Source: Bacteroidia bacterium (GTDB taxonomy: Bacteria; Bacteroidota; Bacteroidia; J057; JADKCL01). Taken from it: a stretch of 64,000 nt of DNA. How positions within the stretch are numbered: position 1 is the stretch's first letter; each line of letters opens with the position of its first letter. The stretch covers positions 248,001-312,000 of the forward strand of contig JACJYV010000007.1 of the NCBI GenBank assembly GCA_020635905.1, read 5' to 3'. Of the stretch, positions 1 through 8,519 are shown one piece after another. The translations under genes were made by a program, and so were the position numbers. The notes under the pieces are model-generated. The model had not been told where the DNA came from. It ran no database searches and was given only the letters and a program-made list of their open reading frames with translations.

Positions 1-884
1 ACCGAGCCCCCTTCCAGGGTGAATTTGATGGCATTGGAGACCAGGTTATTGATGATATTCACCATTTTTCCCGGGTCCAGGTCGGTGATGAAGGAAGGTT
101 TGTGGAAACTCGTTTTGAGGACCACTCCTTTTTCTTCGGCCAGGATGCTGAAATTGCTCATTATTTCCTCGGCCAGGCGCACCAGGTCAATGGCAAAGAG
201 GTTGGTGCGCATGTTATTGGCTTCCAGTTTGGAAATGTCCAGCAACTGGTTGCCCAGTTCGAGCAGCCTGCGTCCGTTGCGCAGGATGGTATTGAGCTTG
301 TCGCGGTGCTCGGGGTCGCGGACTTCGGGAATGAGTTTTTCGAGGGGCCCCACAATCAGGGTAAGGGGGGTGCGCAATTCGTGGGCTACGTTGGAGAAGA
401 AATCTTCCTTCAGTTTTTCGGATTCTTCGGCCAGAATGCGGGCCCGCATGGTTTCTTCGAGTTCTTTGGCTGCTTCCTTGCCGGCGGAAACTTTCCTGAC
501 TTCTTCGAGAGCCTGCCAGATGCTGCGGCGCATTTCCTCCATTTCAATGGGTTTGGAAATGATGTCGAAGGCTCCCAGTTTCATGGCGGTACGGGCCTGA
601 TCCAGACTGAGATTCCCCGAAAATAACCCGAGCTTCAAAATCCTGTCTGGCAAATCCAGTTCGCGGACCCTTTCCAAAACTTTCAATCCTCCACCTTTGG
701 GCAAATCCCAGTCTGCATAAACCAAACTGATCAGATCTTCCGATCTGATCTTCTCAATGGCCCGTTCGGCATCATAAACAAATAAAACTTCGATTTCTCC
801 GGTCCTGATTTCCTGTTTAAAGGTTTGCCTGATCAGGGTTTCAAAGTCGTAATCCTCGTCGGCAAAAAGGATTTTGTGGGTCAT
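1..884 (-). CDS. Receiver domain-histidine kinase (3' end beyond window)
   Basis: Translating the minus strand from the ATG at 884 gives an N-terminal receiver domain followed directly by a sensor kinase core. The receiver shows an acidic pocket (FADED), the phosphoacceptor Asp in YADWDLP and the conserved SKP lysine. A short helical linker leads to the H-box AHELRTPL (phosphorylated His) and then the N-box NNLVSNAIKFT at the window edge. The G boxes and C-terminus lie outside. There is no signal peptide or membrane segment, so this is a cytoplasmic kinase whose own activity is probably switched by phosphorylation of its receiver, as in other response regulator-kinase fusions. It may continue into further output domains that cannot be seen here. 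The input signal is unknown. Confidence 0.88.
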   Translation of the reverse strand, partial: MTHKILFADEDYDFETLIRQTFKQEIRTGEIEVLFVYDAERAIEKIRSEDLISLVYADWDLPKGGGLKVLERVRELDLPDRILKLGLFSGNLSLDQARTAMKLGAFDIISKPIEMEEMRRSIWQALEEVRKVSAGKEAAKELEETMRARILAEESEKLKEDFFSNVAHELRTPLTLIVGPLEKLIPEVRDPEHRDKLNTILRNGRRLLELGNQLLDISKLEANNMRTNLFAIDLVRLAEEIMSNFSILAEEKGVVLKTSFHKPSFITDLDPGKMVNIINNLVSNAIKFTLEGGS

Positions 885-1026
885 ATTTTCATCTTTTTTA
901 GAGGGTTCAATTTCCTGAGAAATGCTGGATTTACCAAGAAAAATGCCGTGCGGCCCCCAAAGTACCATTTCCTTTTCCCTTTCCGGGAGAGGAGTCTGGA
1001 AACTCCGGGGGCCGCCCTGGCAATTC

Positions 1027-2259
1027 TTATTTCATTCCAAAAGTTCCTTCTGAGTAGCCACTGTTGTTCATCAGGGTGGCGAGCCTGGGATAGTCGGGAG
1101 AATCTTTCACGAAAACCACGTCCAGATCTCCGTCGGCGTTGGTGTCAACCAGGGCTGAGGTACCAGCGAAGTGAGCGGAAACGTCATCTCCAAATTCAAC
1201 GGGTTCGAAGGTGCCCTCGTCGTTGAGGTAGATCTGCACCATGTGCTCGCCTGCGCTGTTTTTGCCCGTGAGGAGGATGTCCTGATCGCCGTCCTGGTCC
1301 ACATCGCCGAAGCTGGCGTTTCCGTGAGCGACCTGAGCCAGACCAGATTCCACTTTGACAAAGCTCAGGTGGCCTTCGTTTTCGAGCAGAACCGTCTCTG
1401 CATCAGCTCCTTTGCGGCCGGTCATCAGGATGTCTGCATCTCCGTCTCCATCATAGTCGCCGAAGGCGATGGTGGGGAAGGCCAGGCCTTCTGCCTTCAT
1501 TTCCATGGGCAGGAAGGCGCCTTCGTCATTTTGGTAGATCTGCATCACGGCATCTTTTACGCGGTCAGATTTCCCAGCCAGAACGATATCCAGGTCTCCG
1601 TCGCCATCCAGATCGGCCAGGCTGGCGCTGCCTTGTGAGATGCCCATCAGGCCATGGCTCATTTCAGCGTAGTAACCGTCGCCCTGGTTGCGGTAGAGCA
1701 GGGTGGCGTCGCCTGCGATGCCTTTACCCGTGAGCAGGATATCCTGGTCGCCGTCCTGGTCGATGTCGCCGAAGGCTGCGCTGCCTCCGCTCACGCCTTT
1801 CAGGCGCTGAATGCGCACAAATTCACTGCCGTTGTCGTTGCGGTAGAGCAGTGAAACGGGCAGGTCTTTGCCATACACGCTGCCGGTTACCAGCAGGTCA
1901 GAGTCACCGTCTCCGTCAATGTCGCCCCAGGCCAGTCTGGCGTCGCGCAGACTCAGTCCCAGGTCCTGTACCACATGGAAGTTAAGGAATTGCTGGCTGT
2001 AAACGCGGACAAATCCTTTGGTTACGTTGTGACCTGCGATGGCCACCATGGGGAAATCTTCTCCTGCATCCTGGACAAAGGCAAATTCGCCACCCGGCAG
2101 GCCCTTGTTGGTGGTGCCCAGGGTTACACTTGACATTTCGAATAACTGTGCCTGGAGGAATTCAGGAGTGAACCCCATCAGGACTACCATGACTAAAAAG
2201 GCGAAGGGCTTGAAAACGAATTGGTTTTTGCTTTGCCCGAACTTGGATTGAGATTTCAT
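1027..2259 (-). CDS. Secreted FG-GAP/VCBS repeat protein
   Basis: About 410 residues from the ATG at 2259. A longer reading from 2358 exists, but only the internal Met is followed by a signal peptide (hydrophobic FLVMVVLMGF, ending near LQAQ). The mature part has at least six FG-GAP-like calcium-binding loops (DGDGDSDLL, DQDGDQDILLTG, DGDGDLDIVLAG, DGDGDADILMTG and relatives) spaced about 50 residues apart, predicting a beta-propeller of the integrin alpha type. No T9SS sorting domain is seen at the C-terminus, which ends shortly after the last repeat, so it may be periplasmic or exported by another route. The partner or ligand is unknown. It is transcribed alone, upstream of the kinase and in the same direction. 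Confidence 0.8.
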   Translation of the reverse strand: MKSQSKFGQSKNQFVFKPFAFLVMVVLMGFTPEFLQAQLFEMSSVTLGTTNKGLPGGEFAFVQDAGEDFPMVAIAGHNVTKGFVRVYSQQFLNFHVVQDLGLSLRDARLAWGDIDGDGDSDLLVTGSVYGKDLPVSLLYRNDNGSEFVRIQRLKGVSGGSAAFGDIDQDGDQDILLTGKGIAGDATLLYRNQGDGYYAEMSHGLMGISQGSASLADLDGDGDLDIVLAGKSDRVKDAVMQIYQNDEGAFLPMEMKAEGLAFPTIAFGDYDGDGDADILMTGRKGADAETVLLENEGHLSFVKVESGLAQVAHGNASFGDVDQDGDQDILLTGKNSAGEHMVQIYLNDEGTFEPVEFGDDVSAHFAGTSALVDTNADGDLDVVFVKDSPDYPRLATLMNNSGYSEGTFGMK

Positions 2260-2717
2260 AATCTTTTTGTTTAAGAATTGAACTGTTGGATTTTGTATTT
2301 CAAAGGAGCAAAAAGGACGGCAGGAGAAATACCAATCCCGGATGGAATACTTGTACAATTGTCAGGCCAAAAGGGGTTTTGGGGACTTTTTTTGTGTTTT
2401 TGGGGTGAGAATGTAAACTATGTTGCATTTCATGCAACATGAGTGATAAAGCATTGGGTGGCAAATTTTGCTAAATGTGCCCGCGGGAATTTTTTTAACA
2501 GCAGAGCCAATTGCCAAAGGCACTCAGATTGGAAGAATCAACTAAGAAGTATCTTGAGTTATTATAGAAAAGAATCTATTCTGGCTTTTTGGGGGAGAAT
2601 TCGCTTTGGTTTTCCCGAGCCTTGAACTGGGCAAATTAAAAATGGAGAAAAATGTTTTTGTGCAAAATTAACCCAATACCTAAAACCCAATACCTATAGC
2701 CTAAAACCTAATTGAAC
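2260..2717. other. Intergenic region with a perfect palindrome and word-like repeats
   Basis: 458 bp without a convincing gene. It holds a perfect inverted repeat at 2421-2439 and, at 2668-2712, a run of near-repeated words of the type ACCCAATACC/CCTAAAACC. Similar low-complexity word runs recur in other intergenic gaps of this window. A 60-codon open frame at 2443-2625 has no recognisable features and is not called. Confidence 0.5.
2421..2439. promoter_or_regulatory. Perfect inverted repeat TGTTGCAT-TTC-ATGCAACA
   Basis: Eight-base arms with a 3-base centre, 162 bp upstream of the FG-GAP gene start at 2259. The half-site TGCAACA is the same word found in the two palindromes in front of the MerC-like gene, but here the arms are in the opposite (everted) order. 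It could be an operator for a related regulator. No experimental basis. Confidence 0.4.
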
Positions 2718-3110
2718 TCAATGCTCATGATGAGCACAGGAAGCCGCTTTGCGCACATTGATGATCTGTCCACCCGCGATCAGAAGGCCGCCGCTGGTCA
2801 TGGCGTAGATCTCGGCGGATTCGGGCAGAAGCAGGAAATTGGCGATGATGCAGAGGGTGCCCACGGTGACCATGGCCAGGGGCAGGAAAACGGAATGGCC
2901 GTTGCGGGCATTGCGCACAATACCAAAGAAGGCGATGATCAGGGAAACTGCCACCAATCCAAATTCGAAGAGGGGAGAATGAAACAACTGGCTGCCAGCC
3001 AGGGGCACCATGGTAAGCAAAAGCGGGGTGATGGCACAGTGAATAACGCAGAGCAGGGAAAGAAAAAATCCAATCCTTTGGGTTTTTACGACTGTGTCAA
3101 TGGCTTTCAT
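2718..3110 (-). CDS. MerC-like four-helix membrane protein
   Basis: 130 residues from the ATG at 3110. The upstream in-frame extension to 3176 would run through the operator-like palindromes and is not used. The protein has four hydrophobic segments. The first carries a Cys-Val-Ile-His-Cys motif, matching the metal-liganding cysteine pair in the first helix of the MerC family, and the C-terminus ends in a metal-binding-looking CAHHEH tail. MerC proteins were first known as mercuric-ion transporters, but MerC-domain proteins in Bacteroidota are common outside mer operons. No merA, merP or merR gene is nearby, so transport of another metal such as zinc is as likely. Regulation by a Fur-family protein is suggested by the two palindromes just upstream. 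Confidence 0.75.
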   Translation of the reverse strand: MKAIDTVVKTQRIGFFLSLLCVIHCAITPLLLTMVPLAGSQLFHSPLFEFGLVAVSLIIAFFGIVRNARNGHSVFLPLAMVTVGTLCIIANFLLLPESAEIYAMTSGGLLIAGGQIINVRKAASCAHHEH

Positions 3111-3132
3111 GGGCTGGGTTTGTTGATGAATA

Positions 3133-3175
3133 TGCAACACTGTTGCAAACTTAAGGTTTGTGCAACAATATTGCA
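3133..3175 (-). promoter_or_regulatory. Two Fur-type 7-1-7 palindromes upstream of the MerC-like gene
   Basis: TGCAACA-C-TGTTGCA at 3133-3147 is a perfect 7-1-7 inverted repeat. TGCAACA-A-TATTGCA at 3161-3175 is the same with one mismatch. Their centres are 28 bp apart, and the nearer one lies 23 bp upstream of the start codon at 3110. The 7-1-7 geometry is that of Fur/Zur/PerR boxes, while the TGCAACA core differs from the iron-Fur core, which points to a Zur-like or other Fur-family regulator. Inference from geometry only. Confidence 0.55.
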
Positions 3176-3309
3176 AAAGAATTCAGGGATTGTCGCGAAA
3201 AAGTCTGAAAATTATCTCAATCCGGGTTATCAGCCAGAAAATGAGGTTTGGAATTCAAAAAATATCCCTATTTTTATAGGTCATTTAAACGAATTCGATA
3301 TTTTTCCCA

Positions 3310-4113
3310 ATGAATCGAACCTATTATTTTCTTGCGGTCCTGCTTTTCACCATGGTTGCCGGACTAAACTCTTGCAAACTTCCTGATAAACCTGATACTT
3401 ACCCCATCGACGAGAAGGCTCCCGTGGTCACCATCGTGAGTCCAACCCCGGTTGAACCTGCTGGATTCATGGCAAATACCTACGGAGAATTGGATTCCAT
3501 GGGCATCGAAGTCATCTTCGAAGACAATATGGAACTGATGGAATATGAGATTCGCATTTTCTATAATGGCGATCTTTATTTCCTGAAAACCAATGCCGAC
3601 CCCATCGACAAAACCCTGATTGGCACCCTCAGCGGGACCGATAAAACCATTCAAATCCCGGTAACCATCGACTACGACCCCTACGTTGGTCCTTATGTGA
3701 TCGAGGTACTTTGCCGCGACAAAGCCGGTCATGAAACGGTGGCCCGCACCTATATCATGGTTACCAATAAGGGTGATGCACTGAAACCCACTTTCACGGT
3801 GACCAAGCCATCCATCGCTGTTACTGATACCTTCAGGATTGGGGAATATATCCAGGTGAAAACCACCATCAATGACAACAGCAAGCTGGTCAATGCCATG
3901 GTGCGGGTTCGTAATATTTACACCCGCGAAATGCTGCCCGACAGCGAATACTGGTATCAGATTCCCGGCGTTTCCAGCTACACCATTGATCAGCAGATCT
4001 ACGTTGGCCCGGTAGCACCTGGTAACTACGAAGTAGAACTTTACGCCCGGGATACCATCCAGAATCTGGGGACCAAAATTATCCCCATTTACATCAAGCC
4101 CAACCACCTGTAA
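3310..4113 (+). CDS. DUF4625-like lipoprotein
   Basis: 267 residues. The N-terminus is a lipoprotein signal (hydrophobic stretch, then LNSC with the lipid-modified Cys at residue 22). The body has two repeated beta-sandwich halves. The first contains DNMELMEYEI, YNGDLYFLKT and the second INDNSKLVNAMVRVR, each ending in a strand like YVIEVLCRDKAGH or NYEVELYARD. This arrangement resembles the DUF4625 lipoproteins of Bacteroidota. The function is unknown; surface or periplasmic carbohydrate or protein binding is usually guessed for such folds. A clear paralogue follows 18-42 bp downstream in the same direction, so the two are probably one transcript ending at the terminator near 4980. Confidence 0.75.
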   Translation: MNRTYYFLAVLLFTMVAGLNSCKLPDKPDTYPIDEKAPVVTIVSPTPVEPAGFMANTYGELDSMGIEVIFEDNMELMEYEIRIFYNGDLYFLKTNADPIDKTLIGTLSGTDKTIQIPVTIDYDPYVGPYVIEVLCRDKAGHETVARTYIMVTNKGDALKPTFTVTKPSIAVTDTFRIGEYIQVKTTINDNSKLVNAMVRVRNIYTREMLPDSEYWYQIPGVSSYTIDQQIYVGPVAPGNYEVELYARDTIQNLGTKIIPIYIKPNHL

Positions 4114-4155
4114 AAGACCTTGTCCAACGGTATGAAATTTTCAAAACCAATTTCC

Positions 4156-4935
4156 ATGAAGAACAAATTCAGTTTCTTCGCCATTGCCTGCTTTAGCCTT
4201 CTGATCTCACTTTACAGCTGTAAACATACTGATCCGCCTGCGACTCAGGAAGATGTGAAGGATCCCTGGATCATCATGTCAAGCCCCAAAGTGGTGCCCC
4301 TCGGCGAGTGGAACTACCTGAACGACGGAGAGTATTTTGATGTGGACATCCGCTTTGAAGACGATGTGGAACTGAGCAATTATAAAGTTCAGATTTCTTA
4401 TAACAGCCAGTTGAATTACCTCAAAACCAATAACGATTCCTGGGAAAAGATCGAAGTAGGCTTCCTGGATGGAAAATCTGACGGAATCAATACCAGCTAC
4501 AAGGTATCAGAAGACCCCAATGCAGGTCCTTACGAGTTTAAGGTTACGGTTTGGGACAAGGCCGGCAAGGAAACCACCTTGGTTACCTACCTGTTTCTCA
4601 AAAATCAACGCGACACCCTGGTGCCTGTTTTCACGACCATTACCAAACCCAACCCCAATGTGGTGGATACCATTTGGGGCGATACCTTGTATGTGAAAGG
4701 TACTGTTACGGATAATAATGGGGTGGAAGATGCGTACATCCGCCTTCGCACCATCGACCTGCAACTGGTTGAAGGATCTGAGGTATTTCTGGATACCCTG
4801 TTTGCGGGCTCTTATCAGATTGATACCTTCCTGGATATCTCCAAAGCCCTTCCAGGCGACCACCTGGTTGAGTTTTATGCCAATGATAATCTGCAAAACG
4901 TAGGCAGAAAGATCGTGCCTGTGTATGTGAAATAA
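4156..4935 (+). CDS. DUF4625-like lipoprotein, paralogue of the preceding gene
   Basis: 259 residues from ATG 4156 (MKNKFSFF...). Two upstream in-frame starts (4120, 4132) are possible, but this one gives the cleanest lipoprotein signal, with lipobox LYSC. The body aligns with the upstream gene motif for motif: DDVELSNYKVQISYN, LNYLKTN, an extended proline-glycine turn (NAGPYEFKV vs YVGPYVIEV), WDKAGKET vs RDKAGHET, and a C-terminal FYANDNLQNVGRKI vs LYARDTIQNLGTKI. It is therefore a tandem duplicate that has diverged. Presumably attached to the outer membrane, role unknown. Confidence 0.75.
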   Translation: MKNKFSFFAIACFSLLISLYSCKHTDPPATQEDVKDPWIIMSSPKVVPLGEWNYLNDGEYFDVDIRFEDDVELSNYKVQISYNSQLNYLKTNNDSWEKIEVGFLDGKSDGINTSYKVSEDPNAGPYEFKVTVWDKAGKETTLVTYLFLKNQRDTLVPVFTTITKPNPNVVDTIWGDTLYVKGTVTDNNGVEDAYIRLRTIDLQLVEGSEVFLDTLFAGSYQIDTFLDISKALPGDHLVEFYANDNLQNVGRKIVPVYVK

Positions 4936-4954
4936 GCGGAATTTGCTTTTAAGA

Positions 4955-4987
4955 AAGCCTCCTGTTTGCTCAGGGGGCTTTTTTTAT
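4955..4987 (+). terminator. Rho-independent terminator after the lipoprotein pair
   Basis: A 10-bp stem AAGCCTCCTG / CAGGGGGCTT (one G-T pair) with a 6-base loop, followed directly by a T tract, 20 bp after the stop codon at 4935. Confidence 0.85.
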
Positions 4988-5089
4988 TCCCAGATTTTTG
5001 CAAGCTGGAAGTCCAATCCCGCCATTCATCCACCCAAATCAGGATTCCTTCTCTCAAAATTTCGTATCTTTCAGCCTAAATAATTGCGC

Positions 5090-7291
5090 ATGAAACAGCA
5101 TTTTTCGCTTTCATTTCTCTTTCTTTTTCTGATCTTTTTTGTTTGCAAATCCCATGCCCAGCCCTATCTGCTGGCAGATTCCATTTCATTTATCCAAAAC
5201 GGAAAAACCCTGCGCAGCCCTTATGCGGGTGGCATTAATCTGCCCAGATATTCGCCCATTGACCTCAACGGAGACCAGATCGACGACCTGTTCATTTTTG
5301 ACAAAGACGGAAATGTGGTGACCACCTTTCTGAATGGAGGCACCCCCAGCCAGATCGATTATACCCATGCGCCTCAGTACGAAGGTAAATTTCCTGCGAT
5401 GAGGGGCTGGACGCTCCTGCGGGATTTTAATTGCGACGATCAGGCCGACATTTTTACCTGGAATAATGACGGAATCCGGGTGTATCGCAACACGTCAAGT
5501 GGGGGAAATGTGAGTTTTGTGCTGGAAACAAATAAACTCAAATCCACCAATGGTTCTTCCACCGCGGACATCTACGTGACCCTGGGAGATGTGCCTGCAA
5601 TTCTGGATGTGGACGGCGACGGGGACGTGGATATTCTTACCTATGACGCTGGAGGCAGCTTTTTGGGCTGGTATTCCAATCAAAGTGCGGATCTTGGAAA
5701 TTGTGACACCCTGGCTTTTGTGCTGGCCGATGCCTGCTGGGGGAAATTTGAAGAAAGCGGACTCAGCAACCAGATTACCCTCAATGTCAGTTGCAAAGGT
5801 GGAACAGGATTTGATCCAGCTACGCAGCAGGGAACGGTTCACTCAGGATCAACGGTGGCAGCCTTTGACGAGGATGGAGATCAGGACAAAGAGGTGCTGA
5901 TCGGGGATTTGCTGAGTAAAAAGCTGGTTTATCTCCACAATGGAGGCACCAGCACCAACGCATTTATGGATTCTCTGCATTACAGTTTCCCGGCTTACGA
6001 CACGCCCGTTGATTTCGACATATTCCCCGCTCCGTTTTTCATGGATGTCAATAACGACGGGAGGGATGACCTGATAGTGGGCCCCAATGCTGAGAATGTG
6101 AGCATCAATGCAGATTGCAGCTGGCTCTACACGGACATTGGTTTGGGACCTTTCAAAGAATTTTCCCTTTCCATGCGTGATTTTATCCAGGGAGATATGA
6201 TTGATGTGGGTTGGGGGGCTTACCCTGTCTTTTTCGATTATAATGCAGATGGTTTGCTGGATTTGGTGTTGGGGAATATCAGCCTGAAAACCATTAACCA
6301 AAATTTCTCTGGCCTGACCGTGTACGAGAATACGGGGACCGCCACCCATCCTGAGTTTACCCTGGTTTCCCGCAACTTCCAGAATCTGGCTCAGGCCTTC
6401 TCCCCGGCCATTTATGGGGCTTTTCCCGCCTTTGGAGATCTGGATGGAGATGGTGACGACGACCTCGTGCTGGGCGATTCAGATGGATTTGTACACTTAT
6501 TGAAAAATTCAGCGGGTGCTGGAAATCCGGCCGTTTTCAGCCTGACCAGCTACAAATTCAGCGCCATTGACATTGGTCAGTTTGCCGCACCTGTGATCCT
6601 GGACCTCGACAATGACGGTCTGAAAGACCTGATTGTAGGGGAAATGGACGGGACGCTGAACTTTTTCAAAAATACGGGTTCCACCACCAATCCCACTTTT
6701 TCTTCCACTCCCACCCAAACCAAACTGGGCAATATAGATATTTCACCCGCCTGTTGTACGGGCTTTATGGCGCCTTTTTTCTATCAGGATACGACAGGTA
6801 ACCTGAAGTTTTTGTGTGGTTCAGAGGATGGTGGAATTTTTCATTTTGGCAATATCACTGGCAACGTGACCGGCAGCTGGACCCAGCTGGATACCAATTT
6901 TCACGATTTTGGGAGGGGCAGCCGCTCTGCCATTACGGGCGCGGATCTGGACGGAGACGGCCAAATGGAATTTGCCGTGACGGATATGCGGGGCGGCCTG
7001 CGACTTTATACAATAGACAAAATCAATTCCCGGCCTGCTCCAAGGCCTGAATTTGGCTGGACGGTTTACCCTAATCCTTCCACCCATCCCCGAATTCACC
7101 TGGAAGCTCCCGCTCAGGGACTTGTGATCACCTGTTTTGACCTGCAGGGGAAACTGATTTGTGCTCAACCTATTCCCGCAGGCGGGCAGAATTTTGAAAT
7201 GCAATTGCCCGAAATGCGCCAGGGAATCTATTTTTTGCAGCTAAGAGGTGAGAGGGGTGTCCTTTCAGTGCGGAAATGGGTGAAAAATTAA
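5090..7291 (+). CDS. Large secreted FG-GAP protein with T9SS type A sorting domain
   Basis: 733 residues from the ATG at 5090 (a TTG six bases upstream is possible). A Sec signal peptide ends at SHAQ. Five or more FG-GAP/VCBS calcium-binding loops follow (DLNGDQIDDLFI, DVDGDGDVDIL, DVNNDGRDDLI, DLDGDGDDDLVLG, DLDNDGLKDLIVG, DLDGDGQMEFAV), predicting one or two beta-propellers. The last ~75 residues form a type A sorting domain with VYPNPS, FDLQGK, GIYFLQL and a basic end (VRKWVKN), marking it as type IX secretion cargo for the cell surface. A TATCTTTC element resembling the Bacteroidota -7 box lies 18 bp upstream of the start. Adhesion or matrix binding is the usual guess; the ligand is unknown. 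Confidence 0.85.
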   Translation: MKQHFSLSFLFLFLIFFVCKSHAQPYLLADSISFIQNGKTLRSPYAGGINLPRYSPIDLNGDQIDDLFIFDKDGNVVTTFLNGGTPSQIDYTHAPQYEGKFPAMRGWTLLRDFNCDDQADIFTWNNDGIRVYRNTSSGGNVSFVLETNKLKSTNGSSTADIYVTLGDVPAILDVDGDGDVDILTYDAGGSFLGWYSNQSADLGNCDTLAFVLADACWGKFEESGLSNQITLNVSCKGGTGFDPATQQGTVHSGSTVAAFDEDGDQDKEVLIGDLLSKKLVYLHNGGTSTNAFMDSLHYSFPAYDTPVDFDIFPAPFFMDVNNDGRDDLIVGPNAENVSINADCSWLYTDIGLGPFKEFSLSMRDFIQGDMIDVGWGAYPVFFDYNADGLLDLVLGNISLKTINQNFSGLTVYENTGTATHPEFTLVSRNFQNLAQAFSPAIYGAFPAFGDLDGDGDDDLVLGDSDGFVHLLKNSAGAGNPAVFSLTSYKFSAIDIGQFAAPVILDLDNDGLKDLIVGEMDGTLNFFKNTGSTTNPTFSSTPTQTKLGNIDISPACCTGFMAPFFYQDTTGNLKFLCGSEDGGIFHFGNITGNVTGSWTQLDTNFHDFGRGSRSAITGADLDGDGQMEFAVTDMRGGLRLYTIDKINSRPAPRPEFGWTVYPNPSTHPRIHLEAPAQGLVITCFDLQGKLICAQPIPAGGQNFEMQLPEMRQGIYFLQLRGERGVLSVRKWVKN

Positions 7292-7355
7292 GAACGGGTT
7301 GGATTGAAATCTTTAAATTGCTTTCTGGTCCATTAATCGATAATATTAAATCCCT

Positions 7356-7787
7356 ATGAATCCCATCCTGAGAAATATCCTTGGCGTCATTGCCGGCCTG
7401 TTTGTAGGTGGCTTCCTGAATTCAACCATCGTATCCGTAGGCCCGTTGCCCGAAGGCGTTATCCCCGGCGACCTGGAAAGCCTCAAAGCCAATATTGACA
7501 AATTTGAACTGATCCACTTTTTGTTTCCCTTCCTGGCCCATGCCCTGGGAACCCTGGTCAGCGCCTTTATTGCGGCTAAAATTGCCACTTCCAAAAAGCT
7601 GTATTTCGGTCTGGGAGTTGGCGCATTTACCCTTTTGGGAGGCATTGCTGCCTCGGTTATGATTCCCGCCCCCGTCTGGTTTATCGCCACGGACCTCATT
7701 CTGGCCTATCTGCCCATGGGCTGGCTGGGCTATAAGCTGGCCACTCTGGGTGGCTCAGGAAGCCAGCAGGCCGAACCCGCCCAGTAA
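7356..7787 (+). CDS. Small four-helix integral membrane protein
   Basis: 143 residues with four predicted membrane helices: NILGVIAGLFVGGFL, HFLFPFLAHALGTLVSAFIAA, GLGVGAFTLLGGIAASVMI and ATDLILAYLPMGWLGYKLA. The loop after the first helix reads GPLPEGVIPGDLESL. Similar small hydrophobic proteins are widespread in Bacteroidota, but I know of no assigned function. It ends one base before the convergent lipB stop (7787/7788), so the two genes share no spacer at all. Confidence 0.7.
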   Translation: MNPILRNILGVIAGLFVGGFLNSTIVSVGPLPEGVIPGDLESLKANIDKFELIHFLFPFLAHALGTLVSAFIAAKIATSKKLYFGLGVGAFTLLGGIAASVMIPAPVWFIATDLILAYLPMGWLGYKLATLGGSGSQQAEPAQ

Positions 7788-8489
7788 TCAGGCCCATTCA
7801 AATTCGAAAACCCGGCGTAAATGCTCCTTCAGCTGATCTTTGATCAGCTGATAATCCATTTTTCGCCCCAGTTCCTTTTCGAGCGAGGTCACACCCTTGT
7901 CGTCGATGCCGCAGGGGATGATGTTTTTGAACAGATCCAGATCTGTATTTACATTAAAGGCGAAGCCGTGCATGGTCACCCAGCGGGCGCAACGCACCCC
8001 AATGGCCAGAATCTTGCGCGGGTTATCCGTGCCTTTGCCCAGCCACACGCCGGTCAGGCCGTCGATGCGGTCGCCTTCCAGGCCATATTCGGCAATGAGA
8101 TTGATGCAGGCCTGCTCCAGATTGCGCAAATACCAGTGAATGTCTTCCCTGAAATTGGCCAGGTCAAAAATGGGATATCCCACAATCTGCCCGGGTCCGT
8201 GGTAAGTAATGTCGCCCCCGCGGTTGATCTTGTAAAATGAAATTTCCCGCGCCGCCAATTCGGCTTCATTCAGGAGCAAATTTTCAATGGAACCACTTTT
8301 CCCCAGGGTATAGACATGGGGATGTTCCACAAAAAGCAAACGGTTGGTGGTGGGCAAAGCCTCCTCAGGATGGGAGCGATTCGCAGTTTTGATCCCGACC
8401 GTCTCTTTCAGCAATTCTTCCTGCAGATCCCAGGCCTGCTGGTAATCCATCGGTCCGAGGTCCTGAAAAATGACCTTTTTATTTTGCAT
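7788..8489 (-). CDS. lipB: Lipoyl(octanoyl) transferase LipB
   Basis: 233 residues, the usual length. It transfers octanoyl from acyl carrier protein to lipoyl domains of E2 subunits and GcvH, the first step of lipoate synthesis. The family signature GGDITYHGPGQ is at residues 91-101, the catalytic lysine is in PRKILAIGVR (K159), and the acyl-thioester cysteine is C193 in IIPCGI, preceded by MHGFAFNVNTDL. The start at 8489 is 30 bp after the nfu stop, same strand, so the two are probably co-transcribed. lipA is not in the window. Confidence 0.96.
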   Translation of the reverse strand: MQNKKVIFQDLGPMDYQQAWDLQEELLKETVGIKTANRSHPEEALPTTNRLLFVEHPHVYTLGKSGSIENLLLNEAELAAREISFYKINRGGDITYHGPGQIVGYPIFDLANFREDIHWYLRNLEQACINLIAEYGLEGDRIDGLTGVWLGKGTDNPRKILAIGVRCARWVTMHGFAFNVNTDLDLFKNIIPCGIDDKGVTSLEKELGRKMDYQLIKDQLKEHLRRVFEFEWA

Positions 8490-8519
8490 GATCTGGTGGT
8501 TAAGGAAAAGAGAACCCGC

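Noticed and set aside
2443..2625. 60-codon open frame next to the palindrome
   Set aside because: No homology features, no neighbours in the same direction, composition as intergenic DNA.
2718..3110. Mercury resistance operon
   Set aside because: Only a MerC-like gene is present; no merA, merP, merT or merR, so mercury resistance cannot be claimed.
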